64,000 nt of DNA, taken from positions 124,001-188,000 of the forward strand of contig NZ_VORT01000009.1 of the NCBI RefSeq assembly GCF_007997155.1, written 5' to 3'. Under the pieces are notes generated by a model, which saw only the letters and a list, made by a program, of their open reading frames with translations, had not been told where the DNA came from and did not search any database. Position numbers and translations under genes: made by a program. This document shows positions 46,018-56,931 of this stretch, piece by piece. This DNA is from Aequorivita antarctica. Lineage in GTDB: Bacteria; Bacteroidota; Bacteroidia; Flavobacteriales; Flavobacteriaceae. Within the stretch, counting starts at the first letter, position 1. Every line of letters begins with the position of its first letter.

Positions 46018-46442
46018 TTGGCGAATAATTGAGTTAGATCTTCAAATGCTTTAAATTCCAATGCATTTCCTGCTGGATCCTTAAAAAACATTGTGGCCTG
46101 TTCGCCTACCTGTCCTTCAAAACGGATATATGGGGCTATGATGAAGGTAATGTTTTTTTGAATTAGTTTTTCTGAAAAAATCCTAAAGGTTTTCATATCC
46201 AACACTACTCCGAAATGAGGTATCGGCACGTCCTTGCCGTCCACAGGATTTATAATTTCTTTTACTTTGGGATTTTTTTCTTTCAAGTGAATGACAAGCT
46301 GGTGCCCAAAAAAGTCAAAATCTACCCAATGGTCACTACTTCTCCCTTCAGGAAGTTCAAGTACATCTCTGTAAAATTTTCTGCAATGCTCCAAATTATC
46401 AACGGGAATCGCTAGGTGGAATGGTCTTAATTGATTGCTCAT
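46014..46442 (-). CDS. VOC-family (glyoxalase/dioxygenase-fold) protein
   Basis: 142 residues with two beta-alpha-beta-beta-beta modules: FHLAIPVDNLEHCRKFYRDV at the start, HWVDFDFFGHQLVIHLKEK, then PHFGVVLDMKTF and MFFKDPAGNALEFKAFED at the end with candidate metal ligands His and Glu. The activity may be dioxygenase-like, but cannot be assigned. It overlaps both neighbours (ATGA with the AI-2E gene, TAATG with the upstream gene). Confidence 0.87.
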   Translation of the reverse strand: MSNQLRPFHLAIPVDNLEHCRKFYRDVLELPEGRSSDHWVDFDFFGHQLVIHLKEKNPKVKEIINPVDGKDVPIPHFGVVLDMKTFRIFSEKLIQKNITFIIAPYIRFEGQVGEQATMFFKDPAGNALEFKAFEDLTQLFAK

Positions 46443-46681
46443 TAATTATTTCTTAAAGCGTGAATAAGTTCTTTTTTCTTCATTTTTGAACGTCCGTCGA
46501 TACCAACGTGTTTTGCTTGTTCATATAGTTCGGTTTTTGTCCATTCCTCATAAGGTTTGGCTTTACCGCCTTTTTTCCCAGCATTTGGGGTGTTTGCAAT
46601 ACGAGCAGATTTTTCTTTGCTGTATCCTTTCTCTCGCAATGCCTCATATTGCTCTTCGTTTTTGATTCTTGGATTTGGCAT
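46442..46681 (-). CDS. Small basic protein with Rho-N/SAP-like fold (DUF7218-like)
   Basis: 79 residues, Lys-rich: RIKNEEQYEALREKGYSKEK, a glycine-lysine turn (GKKGGKAKPYEEW) and a C-terminal TELYEQAKHVGIDGRSKMKK segment resembling the Rho N-terminal/SAP helix pair that contacts nucleic acids. The stop overlaps the next ATG (TAATG). It probably binds nucleic acid; DUF7218 assignment is by recall. Confidence 0.75.
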   Translation of the reverse strand: MPNPRIKNEEQYEALREKGYSKEKSARIANTPNAGKKGGKAKPYEEWTKTELYEQAKHVGIDGRSKMKKKELIHALRNN

Positions 46682-46700
46682 AACAATAGTGTTTAAATAT

Positions 46701-46727
46701 AAAACCCTTTGAACTTCAAAGGGTTTT
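46701..46727. terminator. Palindromic terminator between two minus-strand genes
   Basis: Perfect inverted repeat AAAACCCTTTGAA-C-TTCAAAGGGTTTT (13-nt arms at 46701-46713 and 46715-46727). Its arms carry T-runs in both directions. It lies 13 bp beyond the stop of the 46740-46925 gene, so it probably ends that small transcript. Confidence 0.8.
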
Positions 46728-46739
46728 AAAATTCATGAT

Positions 46740-46925
46740 TTATGTTTGATCTGTATCTTTTCTATTTTTAAGAAGGCCTATACCTGCAAAGAAGAATACA
46801 ATACCCAATATAATCAGCGCCCAAGGGCTCATCCCAACGTTGAGACTTCCAAATGCGCTAAGAACGCCCATTACTAGACCAATTCCTCCTGCAATGGTTA
46901 AAATGAAACCTAAAATCTTAATCAT
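46740..46925 (-). CDS. Small two-helix membrane protein
   Basis: 61 residues: MIKILGFILTIAGGIGLVMG, a short turn with a Ser-Asn segment, then WALIILGIVFFFAGIGLLKN and a charged tail. It is probably a small inner-membrane protein. Function unknown. The length and clean terminator after it support a real gene. Confidence 0.65.
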   Translation of the reverse strand: MIKILGFILTIAGGIGLVMGVLSAFGSLNVGMSPWALIILGIVFFFAGIGLLKNRKDTDQT

Positions 46926-47017
46926 AATTCAATTATTTTTGATGGTTAATTGGATTAAAATTAAAGGAAAGCATTCAGATGATAATGAATGTTAACAAAA
47001 TCTTTGCAGCCAAAAAT

Positions 47018-47584
47018 TTATTTAGCTGTAGGCTCCCAGCCTATCATAAAATATTTGAAAGGCGCATCATCTGGTATTTGGCTGGCCTCAACTTTTAAGT
47101 CCATGTTGTAGCGAAGCTCTTCTGGAAGGCTTTTTTTGTCAATAGTCAAAAAGACATCGGTTTCTTTCAAAAATATTACAACAGCATTGATGGTGGTTTC
47201 AATATTGTCTATGGTGTAATTGGCCTTAACATCCTTCCAGGTGCTTGCTGAGGTTAAGCCTTTTTCGGTTTTATATCTGGAATCAAAAACCTGTATATTT
47301 TTTACGGTTGAATTTGGATCGCTTTCATCATCGGGCGAAAGTAAAAGAAGTTGTTTGCCGCCTTTTTCATAAATTTCAACTTCTCCCTGTGTTTCCAGAG
47401 CATTGGGAGATGAGTTTATTTTCACAATGGAATCTGCTTCAAAAATGGAATCGATTTGCTTGATTTTTATTTCCTTGTTTAGGTTTCCAATGGAACCATT
47501 TTTAATCAAAAAAGGATCGCTGTCCTTTCCGCATTGAACAAAAGCAAGTGAAACTATTCCAATTATTAAAAGTGTCTTTTTCAT
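47018..47584 (-). CDS. Lipoprotein of unknown function
   Basis: 188 residues; lipoprotein signal ending LAFVQC (Cys18). The rest is soluble and beta-rich, with segments such as GSIGNLNKEIKIKQIDSIFE and LLLLSPDDESDPNSTVKNIQ. No family recognised. It is separated by 46 bp from the HerA-like gene start region on the same strand but downstream of it. Confidence 0.7.
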   Translation of the reverse strand: MKKTLLIIGIVSLAFVQCGKDSDPFLIKNGSIGNLNKEIKIKQIDSIFEADSIVKINSSPNALETQGEVEIYEKGGKQLLLLSPDDESDPNSTVKNIQVFDSRYKTEKGLTSASTWKDVKANYTIDNIETTINAVVIFLKETDVFLTIDKKSLPEELRYNMDLKVEASQIPDDAPFKYFMIGWEPTAK

Positions 47585-47630
47585 TTATTTTTTTATTTTA
47601 ATTTATAAGTTTTTTTTACTGACCACTAAA

Positions 47631-49160
47631 TTATTTCATCATCTTCCCCAAAATTCCTAAAACGCTACGAATAACGGTTGGGCTGGAAAGTGTTTTTATC
47701 CAAGGATTTGAAGTGCTTCTCCGGCTGGATGAGCTTCGGCTTGAAGTGGTTTTTCTAGCTTCTTCTTTTTCTTTTTGAGCTTTTTCCTTTGCTTCTTCTT
47801 TGTTGGCAATTTCAATTTTCTCTGTCAACATTTCATAGGCACTTTCGCGGTCTATAACTTCGTTGTACTTCGGGATTAATTTTGAGGTTTTTAACAAATC
47901 TTTCAATTCAATATCTGTCAAAATATCCATGCGGCTCATCGGTGCTCGAAGCATAGTTCGTGCTAGTGGCGTTGGGATTCCCTTTTCGTTAAGGGCGCTT
48001 ACCAAAGCTTCCCCAATCCCTAAAGCTGTCAAAACCTCGTCGGTTTTATAATAATCTGAAAGTGGGTAGTTTTCAGCTGTCAATTTGATGGCCTTTCTGT
48101 CTTTTGCTGTAAATGCACGAAGCGCGTGCTGTATTTTTAGACCCAATTGGCTCAAAACCGCGTCAGGCACATCGGTTGGATTTTGCGTAACAAAATAAAG
48201 CCCAACACCTTTGGAGCGAATCAGTTTTACAATGCTTTCTATTTGGTTTAGAAGTGCGCTGCTGGCTTCGTTGAAAATTAAATGCGCTTCGTCAATAAAA
48301 ATCACTAATTCCGGCCTACCACTGTCACCCTGTTCGGGGAATGTAGCATAAATTTCAGCTAATAGGCTAAGCATAAAAGTTGAAAAAAGCTTCGGCCGAT
48401 CTTGAATATCTGTCAAACGGATAATGTTAATGTAACCCATTCCGTTTTCATTCACACGAAGTAAATCATCAGTATCAAACGATTTTTCTCCAAAAAACAT
48501 ATCTGCTCCTTGCTGTTCCAATTCCACAACTTTTCGTAAAATGGAACCTGTTGAAGAAGTAGAAATACGGCCGTACGCATCTGCAAATTCATCTTTACCT
48601 TCGTCTGTGGCGTATTGTAATATTTTTTTGAAATCCTTTAAATCCAGCAAAGGCATTTTGTTATCGTCACAATACTTAAAAATGACAGAAACTATACCCG
48701 CCTGCACATCGCTCAAGTCGAGAATTCGAGAGAGCAATACAGGACCAAATTCACTAACGGTAGCGCGAAGACGAACGCCTTCTTGATCTGATAGAGTAAG
48801 TATTTCAGCAGGAAACTTTTTTGCTTCATACGGAAAACCAATTGCAGTGTGGCGTTCTTCAATTTTGGCATTGTTTGTTCCAGGCTCGGCAATGCCACTG
48901 AGGTCTCCTTTTATATCCATCATAAGTACTGGAATTCCTTTTTCAGAAAGGTTTTCAGCAATAATTTGAAGTGTTTTGGTTTTTCCAGTACCCGTAGCAC
49001 CAGCAATCAATCCGTGACGGTTTAGTGTTTTTAAAGGAATTTTAACGTATGCGTCTTTTACGGTTTCACCGTCAAGCATAGCCGATCCAAGAGTTATGAA
49101 ATCTCCTTTTGTTGTGTAACCGTTGTTTATGTAATTAAAAAAAGCCTGTTTATCTGCCAT
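47631..49160 (-). CDS. HerA-like ATPase/helicase (DUF853, YjgR-like)
   Basis: 509-residue P-loop ATPase. Walker A is GATGTGKT at 54-61, Walker B LVIFIDEAHLIF near 280, and the family signature FVTQNPTDVPDAVLSQLGLK is present. It ends with a Glu/Lys then Ser/Arg-rich linker (KTTSSRSSSSRRST) and a short C-terminal helix. Related YjgR/DUF853 proteins resemble HerA/FtsK motors, but their substrate is unknown. A promoter-like element on the minus strand lies just upstream (49177-49184). Confidence 0.9.
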   Translation of the reverse strand: MADKQAFFNYINNGYTTKGDFITLGSAMLDGETVKDAYVKIPLKTLNRHGLIAGATGTGKTKTLQIIAENLSEKGIPVLMMDIKGDLSGIAEPGTNNAKIEERHTAIGFPYEAKKFPAEILTLSDQEGVRLRATVSEFGPVLLSRILDLSDVQAGIVSVIFKYCDDNKMPLLDLKDFKKILQYATDEGKDEFADAYGRISTSSTGSILRKVVELEQQGADMFFGEKSFDTDDLLRVNENGMGYINIIRLTDIQDRPKLFSTFMLSLLAEIYATFPEQGDSGRPELVIFIDEAHLIFNEASSALLNQIESIVKLIRSKGVGLYFVTQNPTDVPDAVLSQLGLKIQHALRAFTAKDRKAIKLTAENYPLSDYYKTDEVLTALGIGEALVSALNEKGIPTPLARTMLRAPMSRMDILTDIELKDLLKTSKLIPKYNEVIDRESAYEMLTEKIEIANKEEAKEKAQKEKEEARKTTSSRSSSSRRSTSNPWIKTLSSPTVIRSVLGILGKMMK

Positions 49161-49176
49161 GGCACTAAATTTTGCT

Positions 49177-49184
49177 CAAAAGTA
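49177..49184 (-). promoter_or_regulatory. Putative -7 promoter element for the HerA-like gene
   Basis: On the minus strand this reads TACTTTTG, a match to TAnnTTTG, 16 bp before the ATG. A TTG (plus-strand CAA at 49201-49203) lies 16 bp further upstream as a possible -33 element. Confidence 0.5.
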
Positions 49185-49291
49185 ATAAATTATAGAGCAC
49201 CAAGTTTTTTAAAGCACCAAATTCCAAGTGTCTAAATATTTTTATTTAGAATTTGCTTCTCAAATACTATAGTTTTCACCCACAATTCAAG

Positions 49292-49299
49292 TAATTTTG
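49292..49299 (+). promoter_or_regulatory. Putative -7 promoter element for queE, very close to the start codon
   Basis: TAATTTTG at 49292-49299 fits TAnnTTTG and ends only 5 nt before the queE ATG at 49305. Transcription would begin at or near the start codon, implying a leaderless message. No -33 TTTG is well spaced. Confidence 0.5.
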
Positions 49300-49304
49300 C
49301 AGCG

Positions 49305-49934
49305 ATGAAAAAAGAAGTACAGCATTTAGTGGACAAAGGAGTGATGCTTCCATTAATGGAAGAGTTTTATACCATTCAGGGCGAAGGATTTCACAAAGGA
49401 ACTGCCGCATATTTTATTAGAGTTGGCGGCTGTGATGTTGGTTGCCATTGGTGCGACGTAAAAGAAAGTTGGAATGCGGAGCTGCATCCGCCAACTGCAA
49501 TTGAAGCAATTGTTGAAAACGCTTCAAAATATTCTAAAACCATCGTAATTACAGGAGGCGAGCCACTTACGTGGGACATGGGGCCATTAACAGAAATGTT
49601 GAAAACACGTGGCATGCAGACGCATATTGAAACTTCTGGGGCTTATAAACTTACCGGAACTTGGGATTGGATATGCCTTTCTCCAAAGAAAATGAAACTT
49701 CCTACTGAAGAAGTTTATAAGGCTGCGAATGAATTGAAAGTAATTGTTTTCAACAATGATGATTTCCGCTTCGCGGAAGAACAAGCAGCTAAAGTAGGCA
49801 AGGACTGCATCCTTTATTTGCAACCTGAATGGAGCAAACGCGAAAAGATGAGTCCCCTAATCGTGGATTATGTAATGCAAAACCCACAGTGGAAAGTTTC
49901 GCTGCAAACACATAAATACTTGAATATTCCTTAA
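49305..49934 (+). CDS. queE: 7-carboxy-7-deazaguanine synthase
   Basis: 209-residue radical SAM enzyme converting carboxy-tetrahydropterin to 7-carboxy-7-deazaguanine in queuosine synthesis. Near the start is EEFYTIQGEGFHKG; the cluster-binding motif is CDVGCHWC (Cys43, Cys47, Cys50). ITGGEPLTWDM and VSLQTHKYLNIP are further family signatures. Other queuosine genes are not in the window. A 13-bp hairpin follows the stop. Confidence 0.95.
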   Translation: MKKEVQHLVDKGVMLPLMEEFYTIQGEGFHKGTAAYFIRVGGCDVGCHWCDVKESWNAELHPPTAIEAIVENASKYSKTIVITGGEPLTWDMGPLTEMLKTRGMQTHIETSGAYKLTGTWDWICLSPKKMKLPTEEVYKAANELKVIVFNNDDFRFAEEQAAKVGKDCILYLQPEWSKREKMSPLIVDYVMQNPQWKVSLQTHKYLNIP

Positions 49935-49951
49935 AAATTAAATCTCAAAAA

Positions 49952-49998
49952 ACAAATCCCAAATCCCAACCCTTTATTTTTGTGAATTTGGGATTTGT
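49952..49998 (+). terminator. Hairpin after queE
   Basis: Arms ACAAATCCCAAAT (49952-49964) and ATTTGGGATTTGT (49986-49998) pair over 13 bp around a 21-nt loop, 17 bp beyond the queE stop. There is no strong T-run after it, so termination is likely but not certain. Confidence 0.6.
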
Positions 49999-50010
49999 GA
50001 TTTGGAAATT

Positions 50011-50056
50011 GAAATTCCTTTCAAAAAAGTACTCAGATTTTTTTGAAAGGAATTTC
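50011..50056 (-). terminator. 18-bp perfect hairpin overlapping the stop of the DUF2911 gene
   Basis: Arms at 50011-50028 and 50039-50056 pair perfectly over 18 bp with a loop of about 10 nt. The right arm encodes the last residues of the DUF2911 protein and the stop codon (50033-50035) is in the loop region. A T6 run in the minus-strand transcript lies inside the stem. It probably ends the minus-strand message and converges with the queE hairpin. Confidence 0.65.
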
Positions 50057-50575
50057 CACATAATGGTCATCCCAGCCAATCATTAATGTGGTTCCTTTGC
50101 TGTCTGTTTTAAAAATCATCGAGAGTGATTCAATGGGTGCAACGGCCTGCAAACACGGCACTGTAATTCTGGCCACATCTTTATCTTTTTTATAGCTGAA
50201 AGCACCCCAAACATTGTTGTCACTGTTTATGATGATGGTCCAATTTTCTTCGTCAGGAATTGTATAAAGTGTGTAAGTTCCAGGGTTTAAAAGTGTTTTC
50301 CCAAATTTCAAAGGAGTATAAATAGTTAATTCCGTTGCTTCATTAGCACCAGTACGCCACACTTCGCCATAAGGCACTAGGCCTCCAAAAATATCACGGC
50401 CTTTTTTTTGTGGGCGACTGTAAATAACTCTTGCCAAGGGCAGACTTTTTTTGTCAAGCCTTGCCATTGTTAAATCCATTGGAGAGGAATCCATTTCTGG
50501 AAAACTTTGTGCTTGCAAGGTTTGAAAAGCAAAAGGAGAAAAAACAATAAAAAATATTAAGGGTATTTTTTTCAT
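50033..50575 (-). CDS. Secreted DUF2911 family protein
   Basis: 180 residues with a signal peptide ending LQAQ. The DUF2911 core is clear: VIYSRPQKKGRDIFGGLVPY, GEVWRTGANEATELTIYTPL, LNPGTYTLYTIPDEENW and the final IGWDDHYVEIPF. Function of the family is unknown; it is common in Bacteroidota. The end of the gene is embedded in a perfect hairpin. Confidence 0.9.
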   Translation of the reverse strand: MKKIPLIFFIVFSPFAFQTLQAQSFPEMDSSPMDLTMARLDKKSLPLARVIYSRPQKKGRDIFGGLVPYGEVWRTGANEATELTIYTPLKFGKTLLNPGTYTLYTIPDEENWTIIINSDNNVWGAFSYKKDKDVARITVPCLQAVAPIESLSMIFKTDSKGTTLMIGWDDHYVEIPFKKI

Positions 50576-52819
<2,244 letters not shown>

Positions 52820-52839
52820 CTAAATCTAAATAATTTTTG

Positions 52840-52876
52840 AAAAGCCCATTGCTGATACATTCAGCAATGGGCTTTT
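52840..52876 (+). terminator. Terminator of gyrB
   Basis: A 16-bp stem, AAAAGCCCATTGCTGA (52840-52855) with its complement at 52861-52876, loop TACAT, followed by T-residues. A strong intrinsic terminator 20 bp after the gyrB stop. Confidence 0.9.
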
Positions 52877-52893
52877 TAGTTTTTAACCCTTTA

Positions 52894-52927
52894 TTGTCAT
52901 AATTTTAAGTAGATAATAGTACTTTTG
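52894..52927 (+). promoter_or_regulatory. Putative promoter of the malate dehydrogenase gene
   Basis: A TTG at 52894-52896 and TACTTTTG at 52920-52927, spaced 23 bp, fit the Bacteroidota -33/-7 pattern. The ATG at 53018 gives a leader of about 85 nt. Confidence 0.55.
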
Positions 52928-53017
52928 TGTAGTATTTCAATAATACTTGAAAACAAATAAAAACGATTCTGATATCCGTCAGAATAACCATAAATCACAA
53001 ACAATAAACATATTAAT

Positions 53018-53944
53018 ATGAAAGTAACAGTTGTAGGAGCAGGTGCTGTGGGCGCAAGTTGTGCAGAGTACATTGCCATCAAGAATTTTGCAAGTGAAGT
53101 AGTTTTGTTGGACATCAAAGAAGGATTTGCCGAAGGAAAGGCGATGGATTTGATGCAGACCGCTTCTTTAAACGGTTTTGACACGAAAATCACTGGAGTA
53201 ACAAGTGATTATTCTAAAACGGCTGATAGTGATATCTGCGTAATCACCAGTGGAATTCCACGTAAACCAGGAATGACGCGTGAGGAATTGATTGGTATCA
53301 ATGCCGGAATAGTAAAGGACGTGTCCTCAAACCTTGTAAAACATTCTCCTAAAACAATTATAATCGTAGTAAGCAACCCGATGGATACGATGGCCTATTT
53401 GGTTCATAAAACATCAGGTTTGCCCAGCAACAGAATTATCGGAATGGGCGGTGCTTTAGATAGCGCACGTTTTAAATACCGTTTGGCTGAGGCTTTGGGT
53501 GCGCCAATCAGCGATGTTGACGGAATGGTGATCGGTGGTCACAGCGATACTGGAATGGTGCCATTGACGCGTTTGGCAACTAGGAATAGTGTTCCGGTTA
53601 CCAAGTTTATTTCCGAAGAAAGATTAAATCAAGTAATGGAAGACACTAAAGTTGGCGGTGCTACATTGACCAAACTTTTGGGAACTTCAGCTTGGTATGC
53701 TCCGGGAGCAGCAGTTTCAGGTTTGGTTCAGGCAATTGCTTGCGATCAAAAGAAAATGTTTCCTTGCTCCGTAATGCTCAACGGCGAATACGGATTGAAA
53801 GATATCTGTATTGGTGCTCCAGTTATTTTGGGCAGAAACGGTATCGAAAAAATCGTTGAACTTGAATTGAACGATGCCGAAAAAGCACACATGAAAGAAA
53901 GTGCGGAAGGTGTTCGCAAAACAAATGATTTGCTTGAATTGTAA
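53018..53944 (+). CDS. mdh: Malate dehydrogenase
   Basis: 308 residues, NAD-dependent malate dehydrogenase of the LDH-like type, oxidising malate to oxaloacetate in the TCA cycle. It has VGAGAVGASCAEY, SGIPRKPGMTREEL with the active-site Arg, VSNPMDTMAYL and GGHSDTGMVPL with the catalytic His. Standard length. Followed by a strong terminator. Confidence 0.96.
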   Translation: MKVTVVGAGAVGASCAEYIAIKNFASEVVLLDIKEGFAEGKAMDLMQTASLNGFDTKITGVTSDYSKTADSDICVITSGIPRKPGMTREELIGINAGIVKDVSSNLVKHSPKTIIIVVSNPMDTMAYLVHKTSGLPSNRIIGMGGALDSARFKYRLAEALGAPISDVDGMVIGGHSDTGMVPLTRLATRNSVPVTKFISEERLNQVMEDTKVGGATLTKLLGTSAWYAPGAAVSGLVQAIACDQKKMFPCSVMLNGEYGLKDICIGAPVILGRNGIEKIVELELNDAEKAHMKESAEGVRKTNDLLEL

Positions 53945-53968
53945 TTTGCAATTAAGTGTATAAAATTG

Positions 53969-53996
53969 AAAAAGCCGGTAATTGCCGGCTTTTTTA
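53969..53996 (+). terminator. Terminator of mdh
   Basis: Stem AAAAAGCCGG / CCGGCTTTTT (53969-53978 and 53985-53994) with a 6-nt loop and a T-run. A classic intrinsic terminator, 24 bp after the mdh stop. Confidence 0.92.
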
Positions 53997-54005
53997 TTAT
54001 ATGGT

Positions 54006-54029
54006 GTCAGTTCGAACTCAGTCGAGAAC
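54006..54029. repeat. Dispersed CAGTCGAG-type palindromic repeat, copy 2
   Basis: GTCAGTTCGAACTCAGTCGAGAAC abuts the stop of the ribonucleotide reductase gene, in the convergent gap after mdh. It shares the CAGTCGAGA core with the copy at 43509-43532, and the differing outer bases keep pairing (GT:AC instead of CC:GG). Confidence 0.65.
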
Positions 54030-56578
54030 TATCCGCATTTAGAAGACCCACAATCCTTGCAAGTCAAACAACCTTCTTGATAAATAAGCGATGTACTGTT
54101 ACAATTTTCACATTTCTGTTTGCGTGCTTCGGTACCGTCGGCAACGTATCGTTTTAAGGCGCGGGCAACACCGTTTTTCCATGTGTTTATACTTTCGCTA
54201 TCTAATTGAAGGCTGTTAATTAATTCCACAGCTTTTTCAATCGGCATTCCGTGGCGAAGCGTGCTAGAAATCAATTTTGCATAGTTCCAAAATTCTGGGT
54301 TAAATTTATGTGAAAGCCCTTCAATAGTGGTTTTGTAGCCTCTTTTGTTTTGATACTGAAAATCGTAACGCGAAGTTCCGTCTTCATTTCTGTTTTTAAT
54401 AATTACCCCGTTATTTACCCAACGTGGAATTAAAATACCGTCTTCATCATCGGCAAAACCTGTGAAGATTTCATAAGGTTTTTCATCGATCAAACCGATA
54501 AACGCAATCCATTTGTCTTTGCTATTTTGAAAACGAACTACATCTGCACCCAAAACTTCTGGACGTTTTGTAGGGAAAGCGGTAAGTGTTTCATTTTCCT
54601 CTTCCTTTTCTTCGTTGGAAATCAAAACCCCAGAACGTGAACCATCGCGGTAAACAGTAACGCCTTTACAGCCGGCTTGCCATGCTTCCAAATAAAGTTT
54701 TCCAACCAATTCTTCAGTAGCATCATTGGGTAAGTTGATAGTTACAGAAATGGAATGATCCACCCATTTTTGCACTGCGCCTTGCATGCGTACTTTGCTC
54801 ATCCAGTCCACATCGTTGGAAGTGGCTTTGTAGTAAGGCGATTTTTTTACGATTTTGTTCAGTTCTTCCTGGCTGTAGTTTTTATCGGTATCAAAATCGT
54901 TTACTTCCATCCATTGCTTGAAACGGTGGTGAAAAACTACGTATTCTTCCCAACTGTCGCCCAATTCATCCACAAAATCAATGCGTACGTTTTTGTCATT
55001 AGGGTTCACCTTTCTTCTTCTTTTGTAAACAGGAAGAAAAACGGGCTCGATTCCAGAAGTAGTCTGCGTCATCAAACTTGTGGTTCCTGTTGGTGCGATG
55101 GTTAGCAACGCAATATTTCTTCGACCGAATTCCAGCATATCGTAATACAGCTTTTCATCTGCATCTTTTAGGCGAAGGATAAACGGATTGTTTTTTTCTC
55201 TTTCGCTATCGTATATTTTGAAAGCGCCTCTTTCTTTTGCAGCATAAACCGAAGCGCGATAGGCTTCCAAAGCGACCGTCTTGTGGATTTCAACTGAAAA
55301 ATCAATTCCTTCCTTGCTGCCGTATTTTATGCCCAAAGCGGCAAGCATATCTCCTTCTGCGGTAATGCCTATTCCAGTTCTACGGCCCTCTTCGGCTTTT
55401 CTTTGAATGTTCAACCAGAGATTTTTTTCAACAGCTTTTATTTCTTCAGCTTGTGGGTCGGCGTTTATTTTGTCGATAATAGCATCTACTTTTTCAAGTT
55501 CCAAATCGATAATATCGTCCATAATTCGTTGGGCGATCCCAATATGCTTTTTGAAGAGCTCAAAATTGAAAGAAGCCTTTTTTGTGAAAGGTTCCTCAAC
55601 ATAAGAAAATAAATTGATGGCTAATAAACGACAGGAATCGTAAGGACATAGCGGAATTTCGCCACACGGATTGGTAGAAACGGTCTTGTAGCCCAAATCT
55701 GCATAACAATCAGGAACGGACTCCTTAATAATAGTATCCCAGAAAAGAATACCCGGCTCAGCAGATTTCCATGCATTGTGCACTATTTTTTTCCAAAGTT
55801 TTCCAGCCTCGATTTTTTTAGTATTTTTTGGATTTTCGCTGAAAATAGGATATTTCTGTACATAGTTTGTTCCATCTTTCACGGCTTGCATAAAAGCATC
55901 GTCCATTCGAACAGAAACATTGGCTCCGGTAACTTTACCCTGCTCCATTTTGGCATCGATAAAATCTTCGGAATCGGGGTGATTTATAGATACCGAAAGC
56001 ATCAATGCGCCACGGCGACCATCTTGCGCCACTTCACGAGTTGAGTTTGAATAGCGCTCCATAAACGGAACGATTCCAGTTGAGGTCAAGGCTGAATTTT
56101 TCACAGGTGAGCCTTTTGGTCGTATGTGCGAAAGATCGTGACCCACACCGCCGCGACGTTTCATTAATTGAACTTGCTCTTGGTCAATTTTCATAATTCC
56201 ACCGTAAGAGTCGGAATCGCCATCGTTTCCGATTACAAAGCAATTGGAAAGTGACGCAATTTGATATGGATTACCAATACCCGCCATTGGGCTGCCCTGT
56301 GGTACGATGTATTTAAAATCTTTTATGGCATCAAAAACTTCGTCTTCCGTCATCGGATTTGCATAACGCTTTTCCACGCGTGCAATTTCTTTTGCAATGC
56401 GACGGTGCATGTCGTTCGGCGTTTTTTCGTAAATATTGCCTTCAGAATCTTTTAGGGCATATTTATTTACCCATACGCGTGCTGCAAGATCGTCTCCTTT
56501 AAAATATTCAACCGAAGCTTCGAATGCTTCGTCCTGTGTATAAGTTTGAGGTGCGGGGATGACAGTTTTTACTTGCAT
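54029..56578 (-). CDS. nrdJ: Adenosylcobalamin-dependent (class II) ribonucleoside-diphosphate reductase
   Basis: 849 residues, full length without an intein. It makes deoxyribonucleotides using a B12-generated radical. Signatures: NCFVIGNDGDSDSYGGIM, the RRGGVGHDLSHIRP segment, STNPCGEIPLCPYDSCRLL and IAPTGTTSLMTQTTSGIEP. The C-terminus holds CENCNSTSLIYQEGCLTC and CKDCG, a zinc-ribbon-like tail seen in one NrdJ subgroup that may relay reducing electrons. No class I enzyme is in the window. The gene needs cobalamin, which must be synthesised or imported elsewhere. Confidence 0.95.
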   Translation of the reverse strand: MQVKTVIPAPQTYTQDEAFEASVEYFKGDDLAARVWVNKYALKDSEGNIYEKTPNDMHRRIAKEIARVEKRYANPMTEDEVFDAIKDFKYIVPQGSPMAGIGNPYQIASLSNCFVIGNDGDSDSYGGIMKIDQEQVQLMKRRGGVGHDLSHIRPKGSPVKNSALTSTGIVPFMERYSNSTREVAQDGRRGALMLSVSINHPDSEDFIDAKMEQGKVTGANVSVRMDDAFMQAVKDGTNYVQKYPIFSENPKNTKKIEAGKLWKKIVHNAWKSAEPGILFWDTIIKESVPDCYADLGYKTVSTNPCGEIPLCPYDSCRLLAINLFSYVEEPFTKKASFNFELFKKHIGIAQRIMDDIIDLELEKVDAIIDKINADPQAEEIKAVEKNLWLNIQRKAEEGRRTGIGITAEGDMLAALGIKYGSKEGIDFSVEIHKTVALEAYRASVYAAKERGAFKIYDSEREKNNPFILRLKDADEKLYYDMLEFGRRNIALLTIAPTGTTSLMTQTTSGIEPVFLPVYKRRRKVNPNDKNVRIDFVDELGDSWEEYVVFHHRFKQWMEVNDFDTDKNYSQEELNKIVKKSPYYKATSNDVDWMSKVRMQGAVQKWVDHSISVTINLPNDATEELVGKLYLEAWQAGCKGVTVYRDGSRSGVLISNEEKEEENETLTAFPTKRPEVLGADVVRFQNSKDKWIAFIGLIDEKPYEIFTGFADDEDGILIPRWVNNGVIIKNRNEDGTSRYDFQYQNKRGYKTTIEGLSHKFNPEFWNYAKLISSTLRHGMPIEKAVELINSLQLDSESINTWKNGVARALKRYVADGTEARKQKCENCNSTSLIYQEGCLTCKDCGSSKCG

Positions 56579-56931
56579 ATTCTGAAAGTGTTTTGGTTGT
56601 TTTGAATTGGAATTTTAATGTAGGGTAAATATACTAAAATAGTAATCTCATTCTAATATTAAAATTTAAAGTTGTCAAGAATGTATTGTTAATATATTTA
56701 TAATCAGCTATATAAAATTTTATCAACACTAAAAAGTTGACAAATTTTGAAAATAAATGTTTTTCATTAAAAAATGTTTTTTGAAGAGTATTTTTGGTTC
56801 TCAGTCAGATTTTGCCTCGAACTGAAACCTATAGAAAAATGTGTTTTCAGGTTTATGTCTCTTTGATTTATTTAAAAACATTAAATGTGACAAAAATCAT
56901 TTTTAGAAATGTATAAGAATTGTAATTTTGC
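56579..56931 (+). promoter_or_regulatory. Divergent intergenic region; -7 element directly before the copper-locus start
   Basis: A very AT-rich 353-bp gap between nrdJ and the copper locus. TAATTTTG at 56923-56930 fits TAnnTTTG and is one base from the ATG at 56932, implying a leaderless transcript. No cobalamin-riboswitch-like structure was recognised upstream of nrdJ, although none can be excluded by eye. Confidence 0.5.

Noticed and set aside
54029-56578. Intein in the ribonucleotide reductase gene
   Set aside because: 849 residues is the ordinary length for this class II type and no intein splice motifs are seen.
56579-56931. Cobalamin riboswitch upstream of nrdJ
   Set aside because: No B12-box-like conserved element or matching pairing was recognised in the AT-rich gap.
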